Below, in pieces: positions 1 through 5,301 of a DNA stretch of 5,358 nt; position 1 is the first letter of the stretch; each line of letters begins with the position of its first letter. The stretch comes from Saprospiraceae bacterium (lineage in GTDB: Bacteria; Bacteroidota; Bacteroidia; Chitinophagales; Saprospiraceae). The position numbers and the translations under genes were made by a program. The stretch covers positions 1 to 5,358 of the forward strand of contig JALZWC010000786.1 in NCBI GenBank assembly GCA_023300255.1. Reading direction: 5' to 3'. The notes under the pieces were generated by a model. That model did not search any database and was not told the DNA's origin. It worked only from the letters and a program-made list of their open reading frames with translations.

Positions 1-1029
1 GATGCAGGCGTAATCCAAAGGAATAGCGAGCGGTTGTCCATGAAAATTACCCCCACTAATCGTTAGGGACTCATTGATAATAACGGGGTTATCCGTCACC
101 GAATTTAGTTCTACTTCTACTAAGTCTTTTAAATGAAGCCAACTAGTCCGAGACGCCCCATGCACCTGTGGCATACACCGCAAGGAATAGGGATCTTGCA
201 CCCGATCACAATTTTCATGAGATTGACCAATTGCAGAATCTTGCAGTAATTGGCGAATTCGCTGTGCCACATGCTTATTGCCTTTATAAGGTCGTAATTG
301 ATGCAATTCCGCCATAAATGGACTTGCAGATCCTAATAAACCTTCTAACATAAGTGCGCCTATCAAATCTGCCTGACTTAGACAGCTATGTAACTTTTCG
401 ACTACTTTCACAGCATAGGCCGCAATGAATTGTGTTCCATTGATTAAAGCCAAGCCTTCTTTTGCACCTAATGAAATGGATTGGATATTTTCTTTTTCAA
501 ACATCAAAGACGTAGGCATTTCTACTCCTTTATAGATCACTTTTCCTAGACCTATTAAGGGCAAAAATAAATGTGCCAAAGGCGCCAAGTCACCCGAAGC
601 ACCAACAGAACCTTTTTCTGGAACAACAGGAATAACATCTTGCGTGATATGCCATTGAATACGCTCTAAGGTAGACAAAGCTATCCCAGAAAAGCCTTGT
701 GCTAAGGAATGTATTTTTAATATCAGCATTAATTTAGCTACCTCTTTTGGGATCGGATTCCCTACTCCTACACTATGGCTTTTCAAAATATTATATTGTA
801 AAGTAGCGGTGTCTTCAACGGATATCATCGTACTACATAGCGGACCAAATCCAGTATTAATTCCATAGACGGCCTCCTTTCCTTTGGCTATTCGTTCAAC
901 AATAACTCGACTAGCTTTTACTTTTTTTATACAATTTTGGCTGAGGACTCCAGTCAATTGCCCTCTTGCAATTTCAAGGGCTTTTCCTGCGGTAAGGTGA
1001 TCTTCTCCATATAAAAAAGAGGACTTCAT
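1..1029 (-). CDS. hutH: Histidine ammonia-lyase (HutH), N-terminal 343 codons; continues beyond the left edge
   Basis: This cytosolic enzyme deaminates L-histidine to trans-urocanate and ammonia, the first step of histidine degradation. My translation shows the MIO-forming triad A144-S145-G146 inside GSVGASGDLAPL. It also shows the catalytic loop tyrosine Y55 in VYGINTGFGP, N197 in EGLALINGTQ, Y281 and R284 in DRVQDPYSLRC, and F329 in SGGNFHG. These line up, within one or two residues, with Y53, A142-G144, N195, Y280, R283 and F329 of the Pseudomonas putida enzyme. The selectivity pair is S84-H85 (LKSHSVGVG), as in histidine lyases rather than the tyrosine or phenylalanine lyases. The family is about 500 residues, so roughly the last third, with the conserved late glutamate, lies outside the window. 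The start is well fixed: an in-frame TAA (1033-1035) sits just upstream of the ATG and the next methionine is residue 68. There is no clear Shine-Dalgarno. The gene is divergent from the LysR regulator. Confidence 0.97.
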   Translation of the reverse strand, partial: MKSSFLYGEDHLTAGKALEIARGQLTGVLSQNCIKKVKASRVIVERIAKGKEAVYGINTGFGPLCSTMISVEDTATLQYNILKSHSVGVGNPIPKEVAKLMLILKIHSLAQGFSGIALSTLERIQWHITQDVIPVVPEKGSVGASGDLAPLAHLFLPLIGLGKVIYKGVEMPTSLMFEKENIQSISLGAKEGLALINGTQFIAAYAVKVVEKLHSCLSQADLIGALMLEGLLGSASPFMAELHQLRPYKGNKHVAQRIRQLLQDSAIGQSHENCDRVQDPYSLRCMPQVHGASRTSWLHLKDLVEVELNSVTDNPVIINESLTISGGNFHGQPLAIPLDYACI

Positions 1030-1084
1030 GGTTTATGGTTTTTTTCTAAGATTAAATTTTTTATGAGATTCAGGCGTTCTTCTT

Positions 1085-1101
1085 CGACCTCTATGAGGTC
1101 G
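1085..1101. promoter_or_regulatory. Perfect palindrome upstream of hutH, possible operator or leader hairpin
   Basis: CGACCTC (1085-1091) and GAGGTCG (1095-1101) form a perfect 7-base inverted repeat around the trinucleotide TAT. It lies 56-72 bases upstream of the hutH start codon. It is just downstream, in the hutH sense, of an AT-rich stretch containing TATAAT on the minus strand. No T-run follows on either strand, so a terminator is unlikely. It could be a repressor or activator site, or a small hairpin in the hutH leader. The function is inferred from position only. Confidence 0.35.
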
Positions 1102-1159
1102 GTATATTCAAATTATAATTTTTCTAACCTATTGAGACCATGCCCCTAAAAGATTGTAA

Positions 1160-1182
1160 AAGGAGCGTAGCTTCGGCCCTGT
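1160..1182. repeat. 23-base direct repeat, copy 1
   Basis: The 23 bases, with the core GGAGCGTAGCTTCGGCC, recur exactly at 1212-1234. The repeat is markedly more GC-rich than the AT-rich spacer around it and is not itself a strong hairpin. This resembles a dispersed intergenic repeat of the host genome, or a paired protein-binding site. Sequence alone does not decide between them. Confidence 0.8.
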
Positions 1183-1211
1183 CTGTAGTAAAAGATACTT
1201 GATCGGGAACT

Positions 1212-1234
1212 AAGGAGCGTAGCTTCGGCCCTGT
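1212..1234. repeat. 23-base direct repeat, copy 2
   Basis: This is an exact second copy of the repeat at 1160-1182, starting 52 bases later, with 29 unrelated bases between them. Flanking bases on both sides diverge, so the repeated unit is sharply bounded. Confidence 0.8.
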
Positions 1235-1425
1235 ATCTACATCAAACAACAGTTATATCCGAGAGTACTATTTCTTAAGAACTGATTATCAAAGTATCTG
1301 TCTTATTTATTAAGTTGACACCTATGCTCAGAGAGGTCGCACTTTACAATTTGCAACTTCTGATTCATATTATTCTTTGTTCTCCATTAATTATAAAGCG
1401 TACTAAACAAATCTAAAATTATACT

Positions 1426-1469
1426 TACTTTTGATAACCACAAAGTCTATTTCTATATCAATTGATAAC
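1426..1469 (+). promoter_or_regulatory. Candidate lysR promoter and operator cluster
   Basis: TACTTTTG at 1426-1433 matches the Bacteroidota -7 consensus TAnnTTTG exactly and would place transcription start near 1440, about 30 bases before the ATG. No TTG -33 box is seen at the expected distance. The word TTGATAAC occurs at 1431-1438, overlapping the -7 box. It occurs again at 1462-1469, 31 bases (about three helical turns) away on the same face. The second copy forms the right half of a perfect 12-base palindrome, TATCAATTGATA, at 1456-1467, ending just before the start codon. This arrangement would suit autoregulation by the LysR protein. That role is inference. Confidence 0.4.
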
Positions 1470-1470
1470 T

Positions 1471-2355
1471 ATGAGTAATCACATAGATCTTAAATATTTG
1501 CAGTCTTTTCAAGTACTAGCTCAAGAATTACATTTCCGAAAAGCAGCTGAAAAGTTATTTATTTCTCAACCTGGCTTGAGTAAGCAAATTCAGCATTTAG
1601 AAATACAGCTTGGTGTTTCCTTGCTAGAGCGGGATCGCAGAAATGTTCGATTGACGCCTTGCGGAGTATATCTGAAAACCCGAGCTACCTTTTTATCAGG
1701 TTTTTTAGAGCAAACAGTTAGCCAAATTAAGATAATAGAGGCGGGCCTAGAAGGAGAAATCAGAATTGGTTTTGTAGGTTCTGCTATGCAAAAAGTCATC
1801 CCTGAATTAATAAAAAAATGTACAGCTAGTTTTCCAACTATCAATTTTGTATTTGATGAAATGTCTAACAAAGCGCAGTTAACCGCCCTACAAAACAATC
1901 AAATAGATTTGGGATTCGTACGACTGAAGGAAGTTCCAAAACCCATTCTTATACGGCCAATACAAGAAGAACAGTTCGCCCTAGTCGTTCCAAAAAACCA
2001 CCCTATTAAGCCTTCCAATTTCAAAACGATCCGACAATTACAGAAGGAACCTTTTATCCTTTTTTCAAGTGATTATAGCTCTACCTATTATAACAATATC
2101 ATGAGTATATTTTCGGATGCGGAATTTGAACCAAAAGTTTCGCACAAGTCAATCCATGCGAATACGATATTTAGGTTAGTAGAAAATGGCTTAGGGGTCG
2201 CTATTGTCCCATTTTCACTTACCCTAGACGTAGAGAGAGCAATCGCTATCCAAGTAATTAAACTCCATAAAATTAGACAGCGAGCCATATTATCCATAGT
2301 CTGGAGAAAAGATCAACACTTTCCAGCTTTGGAAAAAGTGATGCAATTTCTGTAA
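1471..2355 (+). CDS. LysR-type transcriptional regulator
   Basis: This is a DNA-binding regulator of the LysR family, 294 residues from the chosen ATG, the usual family length. The winged helix-turn-helix spans about residues 7-65, with the hallmark pattern FRKAAEKLFISQPGLSKQIQ, LGVSLLERDRR and LTPCG. A linker helix (about 66-92) follows. The periplasmic-binding-protein-like effector domain begins at about GEIRIGFVGSA (95-105) and continues to the end, with typical segments QIDLGFVR and ENGLGVAIVP. The effector domain looks like the group that includes regulators of aromatic-compound genes (BenM/CatM-like), but the ligand cannot be read from sequence. A TTG three codons upstream (1462) is open in frame. 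I prefer the ATG because its N-terminus fits the family and the TTG lies in a palindrome. The gene is divergent from hutH, so hutH is a candidate target. Well-known hut regulators (HutC, HutP) belong to other families, so the link is tentative. Confidence 0.93.
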   Translation: MSNHIDLKYLQSFQVLAQELHFRKAAEKLFISQPGLSKQIQHLEIQLGVSLLERDRRNVRLTPCGVYLKTRATFLSGFLEQTVSQIKIIEAGLEGEIRIGFVGSAMQKVIPELIKKCTASFPTINFVFDEMSNKAQLTALQNNQIDLGFVRLKEVPKPILIRPIQEEQFALVVPKNHPIKPSNFKTIRQLQKEPFILFSSDYSSTYYNNIMSIFSDAEFEPKVSHKSIHANTIFRLVENGLGVAIVPFSLTLDVERAIAIQVIKLHKIRQRAILSIVWRKDQHFPALEKVMQFL

Positions 2356-2388
2356 AATTTATTATTGTTTCTAAAGTTTCAGAAAAAA

Positions 2389-2419
2389 TTGAAAGTTTAA
2401 ATTTTTATACGTATTTTTG
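2389..2419 (+). promoter_or_regulatory. Candidate Bacteroidota-type promoter for the prenyl synthase
   Basis: TTG at 2389-2391 and TATTTTTG at 2412-2419 match the -33 (TTG) and -7 (TAnnTTTG) elements known in Bacteroidota, with 20 bases between them, inside the accepted range. Transcription would start near 2426, giving a leader of about 120 bases that contains the 7-base tandem repeats. The elements are short and the region is AT-rich, so a chance match is possible. Confidence 0.4.
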
Positions 2420-2433
2420 GGTATATTTAAACT
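2394..2433. terminator. AT-rich hairpin downstream of lysR, possible weak terminator
   Basis: AGTTTAAA (2394-2401) pairs with TTTAAACT (2426-2433), and TATAC (2406-2410) pairs with GTATA (2421-2425). This gives a 13-pair stem with a four-T bulge and a 10-base loop. It begins 38 bases after the lysR stop codon. No clean T-run follows, so termination would be weak. The loop holds the -7 box of a candidate promoter for the next gene, so the structure may instead be part of a promoter. Confidence 0.35.
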
Positions 2434-2480
2434 ATTAAATCGCAACGCTATCAATAACGTCATGAGGTCTACATCATAAG

Positions 2481-2536
2481 TCTGACATCTGACAGTCAAA
2501 CGAAGTTAACGATCTGACTTCTGACTTCTGACTTCT
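2481..2536. repeat. Short 7-base tandem repeats (TCTGACA x2, TCTGACT x3.4)
   Basis: Two tandem copies of TCTGACA occupy 2481-2494. After an 18-base interruption, three full copies and a partial copy of TCTGACT occupy 2513-2536. The last copy abuts a run of eight A (2537-2544) and ends 11 bases before the prenyl synthase ATG. The array therefore lies in the probable untranslated leader. Such short tandem units can change copy number by slippage, which would alter leader length here without touching the reading frame. Confidence 0.8.
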
Positions 2537-2547
2537 AAAAAAAATAT

Positions 2548-3528
2548 ATGCTCGCATCTATCGCTTTTTATCAAAATGAATTTAATCAATATTTAAATAA
2601 AAAAGTTCAGGTTAAAGCTCCTGAAAGTCTGTATCAGCCAATCTCCTATATCCTCAATAGTGGTGGCAAACGATTACGTCCTGTGTTGACACTAATGACT
2701 GCAGAATTATATGGTACTTCTTATACAAAAGCATTAGATGCAGCATTGGCTATCGAAATTGCTCATAATTTCACTCTGGTCCACGATGATATTATGGATA
2801 ATGCACCTATCCGACGTGGGAAAGAAACGATTCATACTAAATGGAACTTGAATACGGCCATTCTTTCTGGCGATATGATGTTGGTACAAGCTTATCAATT
2901 GTTTGAAAATTATGAAGGTCGGATATTTAAGGACTTATTTAAATTATTCAATAAGACTGCTTTGCAAGCCTGTGAGGGGCAACAATATGATATAGATTTT
3001 GAACGACAAAAAGCTGTTAGTGAAGCAGCCTATCTAACAATGATTGAATCTAAAACAGCTATTGGTTTAGCTACCTGTATGCAAATGGGGGCTATTGTTG
3101 CAGAAGCAAGTGAAGCAGATATACATAATTTAGGATTGTTTGGTAAAAATCTAGGAATGGCCTTTCAATTACAAGATGATTATCTAGATGTTTTTGGTTC
3201 TGCCAGTACTTTTGGAAAAGCAATCGGAAAAGATATTGTAGAGAATAAAAAGACCTATTTATATATTAAGGCCTTAAGTAATTTACCTACAGAAAAAGCC
3301 AAGCAATTAGAAGCATTATACGCTAATAATGCCGTCATTCATGCGGAAGAAAAGGTAGCATTAGTAAAGAAATTATTTGTAGAAAGTGGGGCGCCTACTT
3401 TATTGCAAAACCAAGTAAATGCCTATACGGAAGCTGCATTCGATATACTTCCAAAATTACATATTGCTCAAGGGCATCAATTGGTATTAAAGCATCTAGG
3501 ACAAAGATTGATGAAGCGAGCTGTCTAG
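2548..3528 (+). CDS. Polyprenyl (trans-isoprenyl) diphosphate synthase, probably short-chain (C15-C20)
   Basis: This cytosolic enzyme condenses isopentenyl diphosphate with allylic diphosphates to make all-trans prenyl diphosphates for quinones, carotenoids or other isoprenoids. The protein has 326 residues, normal for the family. It shows GGKRLRP (39-45), the first aspartate-rich motif D80-D81-I-M-D84 followed by APIRRG with R89-R90, K169-T170, and FQLQDD (206-211). The second aspartate-rich motif is D210-D211-Y-L-D214, then FGKAIGKDI with K224 and K234/K235-T236. All catalytic and Mg-binding residues expected of an active enzyme are present. F75, five residues before the first motif, with no two-residue insertion in DDxxD, is the pattern described for archaeal-type geranylgeranyl diphosphate synthases and blocks chain growth. 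I infer a C15-C20 product rather than a long quinone tail. The ATG follows an A-rich stretch with no Shine-Dalgarno, which is usual in this phylum. No isoprenoid genes adjoin it. Confidence 0.95.
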   Translation: MLASIAFYQNEFNQYLNKKVQVKAPESLYQPISYILNSGGKRLRPVLTLMTAELYGTSYTKALDAALAIEIAHNFTLVHDDIMDNAPIRRGKETIHTKWNLNTAILSGDMMLVQAYQLFENYEGRIFKDLFKLFNKTALQACEGQQYDIDFERQKAVSEAAYLTMIESKTAIGLATCMQMGAIVAEASEADIHNLGLFGKNLGMAFQLQDDYLDVFGSASTFGKAIGKDIVENKKTYLYIKALSNLPTEKAKQLEALYANNAVIHAEEKVALVKKLFVESGAPTLLQNQVNAYTEAAFDILPKLHIAQGHQLVLKHLGQRLMKRAV

Positions 3529-3610
3529 AGATCGAATGCTCCGTCTCTGAATAGACAAAATATTAAAGGTAAATAAGTGTTTGGACATAAATAATTTACT
3601 ATTTTTAACC

Positions 3611-3633
3611 ACATAGAGACATAGAACACATAG
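3611..3633. repeat. Triplicated ACATAG motif
   Basis: ACATAG occurs at 3611-3616, 3619-3624 and 3628-3633, at steps of 8 and 9 bases. The short A/C/G linkers differ between copies. From memory, similar ACCACATAGAGACATAG strings are scattered between genes in several Bacteroidota genomes. I cannot verify that here. Confidence 0.55.
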
Positions 3634-3649
3634 TATAGAAATCTATTGA

Positions 3650-3779
3650 ACTAGAACAGAGCGTAAATACTGGTTTCGTTTGGAAATAATGAAATTCGGT
3701 TATTTCCAGCCTGCCTGACCTTGGCAGGCATGCTTAAGCGAAATTTATTTCTATGCTCTGCTCTTTTCTCTTGTCTAGT
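3650..3779. repeat. Nested inverted-repeat element with two internal hairpins (structured non-coding element)
   Basis: The outer arms are ACTAGA (3650-3655) with TCTAGT (3774-3779), and CAGAGC (3657-3662) with GCTCTG (3755-3760). Further in, AAATA (3665-3669) pairs with TATTT (3746-3750), and TTTCG (3674-3678) with CGAAA (3739-3743). Inside lie two adjacent perfect hairpins. The first is a 9-pair stem TGGAAATAA/TTATTTCCA (3681-3689, 3700-3708). The second is a GC-rich 7-pair stem GCCTGCC/GGCAGGC (3709-3715, 3723-3729). The palindromes GCATGC (3728-3733) and GCTTAAGC (3732-3739) follow. The whole could fold as a branched RNA or a cruciform. Pyrimidine-rich CTCTTTTCTC follows the inner arms on the plus strand, so it might end prenyl synthase transcription. 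A MITE-like or REP-like repeat is equally possible. No protein is encoded in it. Confidence 0.65.
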
Positions 3780-3831
3780 AATAGATTATTCGACTTTATA
3801 AGTAATTCAAATAGAGCTCTAAATTCCATTT

Positions 3832-4773
3832 ATGAAAAATATATACTTAATACCCTCCCTTATTTGTTTTCTATGTATCATAGGTTGTGGGGAGATTAAT
3901 AGCCAAAATGCTCAAAAGATGGTATCGTCTGATTCTAAGGAATTTCATGATTATTGGTATAGTGGGGATGCAGAGTTAACTCGATACCAATTGGAGCAAG
4001 CAAGATATGGAGAGGTGCATAAAGGGGACGCCGTACTCATTTTTGTGACCGAAGATTTTTGGACGGACAAACAAGTAAAATATGAAGGTGGGAAACGGAC
4101 CAATAAAGTAAAGCCCATTTTGAAACTCAATTTTACTAGAAAGTTTTTTACAGGGATTTATCCATACTCCATGATGTCTTCTATTTTTTCTCCTATTGAT
4201 GATAGTCAGTCTGCCATAAAAGTAACGACTTCCTCTCAAGAATGGTGTGGACATACTTTTTCTCAGTTAAACTTAGATAATAATAAATATAAGGGTAAAC
4301 TTTTTTCTTATTTTCAAGACGAAGGAGATCAAGAATTCCAAATAGACAAAGCTTTACTAGAGGAGGAGATTTGGTCTAAGATTAGATTGAATCCTGCTAG
4401 TTTGCCAACTGGTGATATTAAATTAATACCCAATACTCAAGCATTGCGTTTGAATCATAGAAAATTTGGAGTGGAAAATGCAAAGGCATCCTTAGAAACT
4501 TTCCAAGATGCTACCTTGTCTGACAAACCCCTTAACAAATATCGAGTGGAGTACAAAGATTTTAAAAGAGTGCTAGAGATTAGCTATGAAACGGTATTTC
4601 CCTATGCTATAGTAGCTTGGGAAGAACAAATGGAAAGTGGTTTTAGAAATCCTCAATTATTGACTACTCGAGCCGTAAGGACACATACGATCAATAGTCC
4701 TTATTGGGGAAAACATAATCTAGAAGACGCTAAACTTAGAAAGGAATTGGGCTTAGACGAAAGTAATTATTAA
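3832..4773 (+). CDS. Predicted lipoprotein of a Bacteroidota family of unknown function
   Basis: The protein has 313 residues. A short basic start (K2), a hydrophobic stretch (about 4-17) and the lipobox I16-I17-G18-C19 predict lipid attachment at C19. The residues after C19 (G-E-I-N) lack the acidic run linked to surface export in this phylum, so a periplasm-facing anchor is my guess. The mature part is soluble, with no membrane segment. Recognisable blocks are YWYSGDAELTRYQLEQARYG (41-60), VLIFVTEDF (68-76), LKLNFTRKFFTGIYPYSMM (97-115), VTTSSQEWCGHTF (131-143), IWSKIRLNPASLPTG (180-194) and FPYAIVAWEE (256-265). C139 is the only cysteine besides the lipidated one in the mature protein. I recall homologues of this size across Flavobacteriia and relatives, sometimes labelled 'septum formation inhibitor Maf'. 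No Maf nucleotide-pyrophosphatase motif is visible, so that name appears unjustified. It appears to be a single-gene unit ending at a strong terminator. Confidence 0.85.
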   Translation: MKNIYLIPSLICFLCIIGCGEINSQNAQKMVSSDSKEFHDYWYSGDAELTRYQLEQARYGEVHKGDAVLIFVTEDFWTDKQVKYEGGKRTNKVKPILKLNFTRKFFTGIYPYSMMSSIFSPIDDSQSAIKVTTSSQEWCGHTFSQLNLDNNKYKGKLFSYFQDEGDQEFQIDKALLEEEIWSKIRLNPASLPTGDIKLIPNTQALRLNHRKFGVENAKASLETFQDATLSDKPLNKYRVEYKDFKRVLEISYETVFPYAIVAWEEQMESGFRNPQLLTTRAVRTHTINSPYWGKHNLEDAKLRKELGLDESNY

Positions 4774-4792
4774 ATGAAATATACTCCCCGTT

Positions 4793-4827
4793 TCATCCGA
4801 TCACTCCAAAGTGGTCGGATGAATTTT
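4793..4827 (+). terminator. Strong intrinsic terminator after the lipoprotein gene
   Basis: TCATCCGA (4793-4800) pairs perfectly with TCGGATGA (4815-4822). A T-G wobble (4801/4814) and CACT/AGTG (4802-4805, 4810-4813) extend the stem to 13 pairs around the loop CCAA. A-TTTT (4823-4827) follows on the plus strand, 20 bases after the lipoprotein stop codon. Read on the minus strand, the stem is followed by AAACGG with no T-run, so it serves the lipoprotein gene best. It may still slow transcription from the convergent minus-strand gene. Confidence 0.85.
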
Positions 4828-4841
4828 CGGACTGCCTTCGA

Positions 4842-5228
4842 TCAACTTCCTACCAACTGATCCTGCAATCGCTGCACACACATCTCCATCATTCGCTTTG
4901 TTAACTTATTTTCTTGAGAGGAAAAAACTTGATATTCTTCCAATGTAAATTGTCCCACAATACTTCCTACTAATAAATTGCGAAAATTTTGATCTCTCTG
5001 AATTGCTTGTTGTATATAAGCTAGTTTCTTCTCCCGTGATAATCCATCAAAGATCCCTTTTCGTTTGATAACATACTGCTTGAAGAGGGCCACCAATAAG
5101 TCATTTTGAAACTTTAAGATAGGGCGTAGTACTTGATTCTGGAATTGCTCTTGCGCCGTTGTGGCATTTTCAATCGCAATAGTTGGAATATTTGGACGGA
5201 CATTTTTTAATTGTTCAGTGCGTTGCAT
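4842..5228 (-). CDS. Hypothetical 128-residue protein, conserved-looking in Bacteroidota
   Basis: I cannot assign a function. The protein is small, soluble and apparently mostly helical, with no signal peptide and no clear membrane segment. It is rich in Q, K, R and L. Conserved-looking blocks are RFxxP-like N-terminal RPNIPTI (11-17), FQNQVLRPILKFQNDLLVAL (29-48), LSREKKLAYIQQAI (63-76) and NFRNLLVGSIVGQFTLEEY (81-99). The C-terminal helix is basic (about 103-126). I recall similar Bacteroidota proteins with the block FQN-LRPILKFQ-DLL, some loosely called 'glyoxalase', but nothing here resembles the metal site of that fold. The start is supported by GAGGTG (5244 down to 5239), a Shine-Dalgarno-like sequence 10 bases upstream of the ATG, which is unusual in this window. 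The gene converges on the lipoprotein and lies 73 bases downstream of a probable minus-strand gene end, so it may be co-transcribed with that gene. Confidence 0.8.
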   Translation of the reverse strand: MQRTEQLKNVRPNIPTIAIENATTAQEQFQNQVLRPILKFQNDLLVALFKQYVIKRKGIFDGLSREKKLAYIQQAIQRDQNFRNLLVGSIVGQFTLEEYQVFSSQENKLTKRMMEMCVQRLQDQLVGS

Positions 5229-5301
5229 TTTAAAATAACACCTCAGAAAATAAATTGTTGTAAATTGACTATTCAGAATAGGAAAGAGGGAAAAAACAAG
5301 C

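Larger units (their letters stand above)
1030..1470. other. Divergent hutH-lysR intergenic region, 441 bases
   Basis: I find no coding sequence or tRNA-like structure here. Apart from the elements listed separately (palindrome 1085-1101, direct repeats 1160-1182 and 1212-1234, operator-like cluster 1426-1469), a GAGGTCG word from the first palindrome recurs at 1333-1339. TTATCAA at 1286-1292 is an inverted copy of the TTGATAA word repeated near the lysR start. On the minus strand, TATAAT (1117 down to 1112) is a possible -10-like box for hutH, but no convincing upstream partner is visible. The spacer is long for a simple divergent promoter pair, so it may carry more than the two promoters. 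Confidence 0.6.
3529..3831. other. Intergenic region between prenyl synthase and lipoprotein, 303 bases
   Basis: I see no coding sequence here. The first part has two weak inverted repeats. AGAGA/TCTCT arms begin at the prenyl synthase stop codon. GTAAAT (3569-3574) with ATTTAC (3594-3599) is followed by ATTTTT and could be a poor terminator, but its loop is long. The middle carries the ACATAG repeats and the large nested inverted repeat listed separately. The last 50 bases (3780-3831) are AT-rich and should contain the lipoprotein promoter, though I could not find a clean TAnnTTTG box. Confidence 0.6.

Noticed and set aside
1160..1234. Minimal CRISPR-like arrangement: a 23-base repeat, 29-base spacer and second repeat
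   Set aside because: There are only two copies, no third degenerate copy on either side, the repeat is not palindromic, and no cas gene is in the window.
1315..1350. TTGACA (1315-1320) with TACAAT (1345-1350) as a sigma70-type lysR promoter
   Set aside because: The spacing of 24 bases is too long for that promoter class, and Bacteroidota use a different consensus.
1462..1470. TTG start giving a three-residue longer LysR protein
   Set aside because: The ATG at 1471 gives the typical LysR N-terminus, and the TTG is part of the TATCAATTGATA palindrome.
1590..1898. Open frame of 102 codons on the minus strand
   Set aside because: It lies wholly antisense to the well-supported LysR gene and its translation shows no family pattern.
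2088..2297. Open frame of 69 codons on the minus strand
   Set aside because: It is antisense to the effector domain of the LysR gene and has no recognisable motif.
3569..3606. Terminator of the prenyl synthase gene formed by GTAAAT/ATTTAC followed by ATTTTT
   Set aside because: The stem is only six A/T-rich pairs with a 19-base loop, so it is too weak to list as a separate terminator.
3976..4254. Open frame of 92 codons on the minus strand
   Set aside because: It is antisense to the lipoprotein gene, whose lipobox and conserved-looking blocks make the plus strand the coding one.
3832..4773. Maf-type nucleotide pyrophosphatase
   Set aside because: The name is attached to relatives from memory, but no Maf motif is present and the lipobox argues for an envelope protein.
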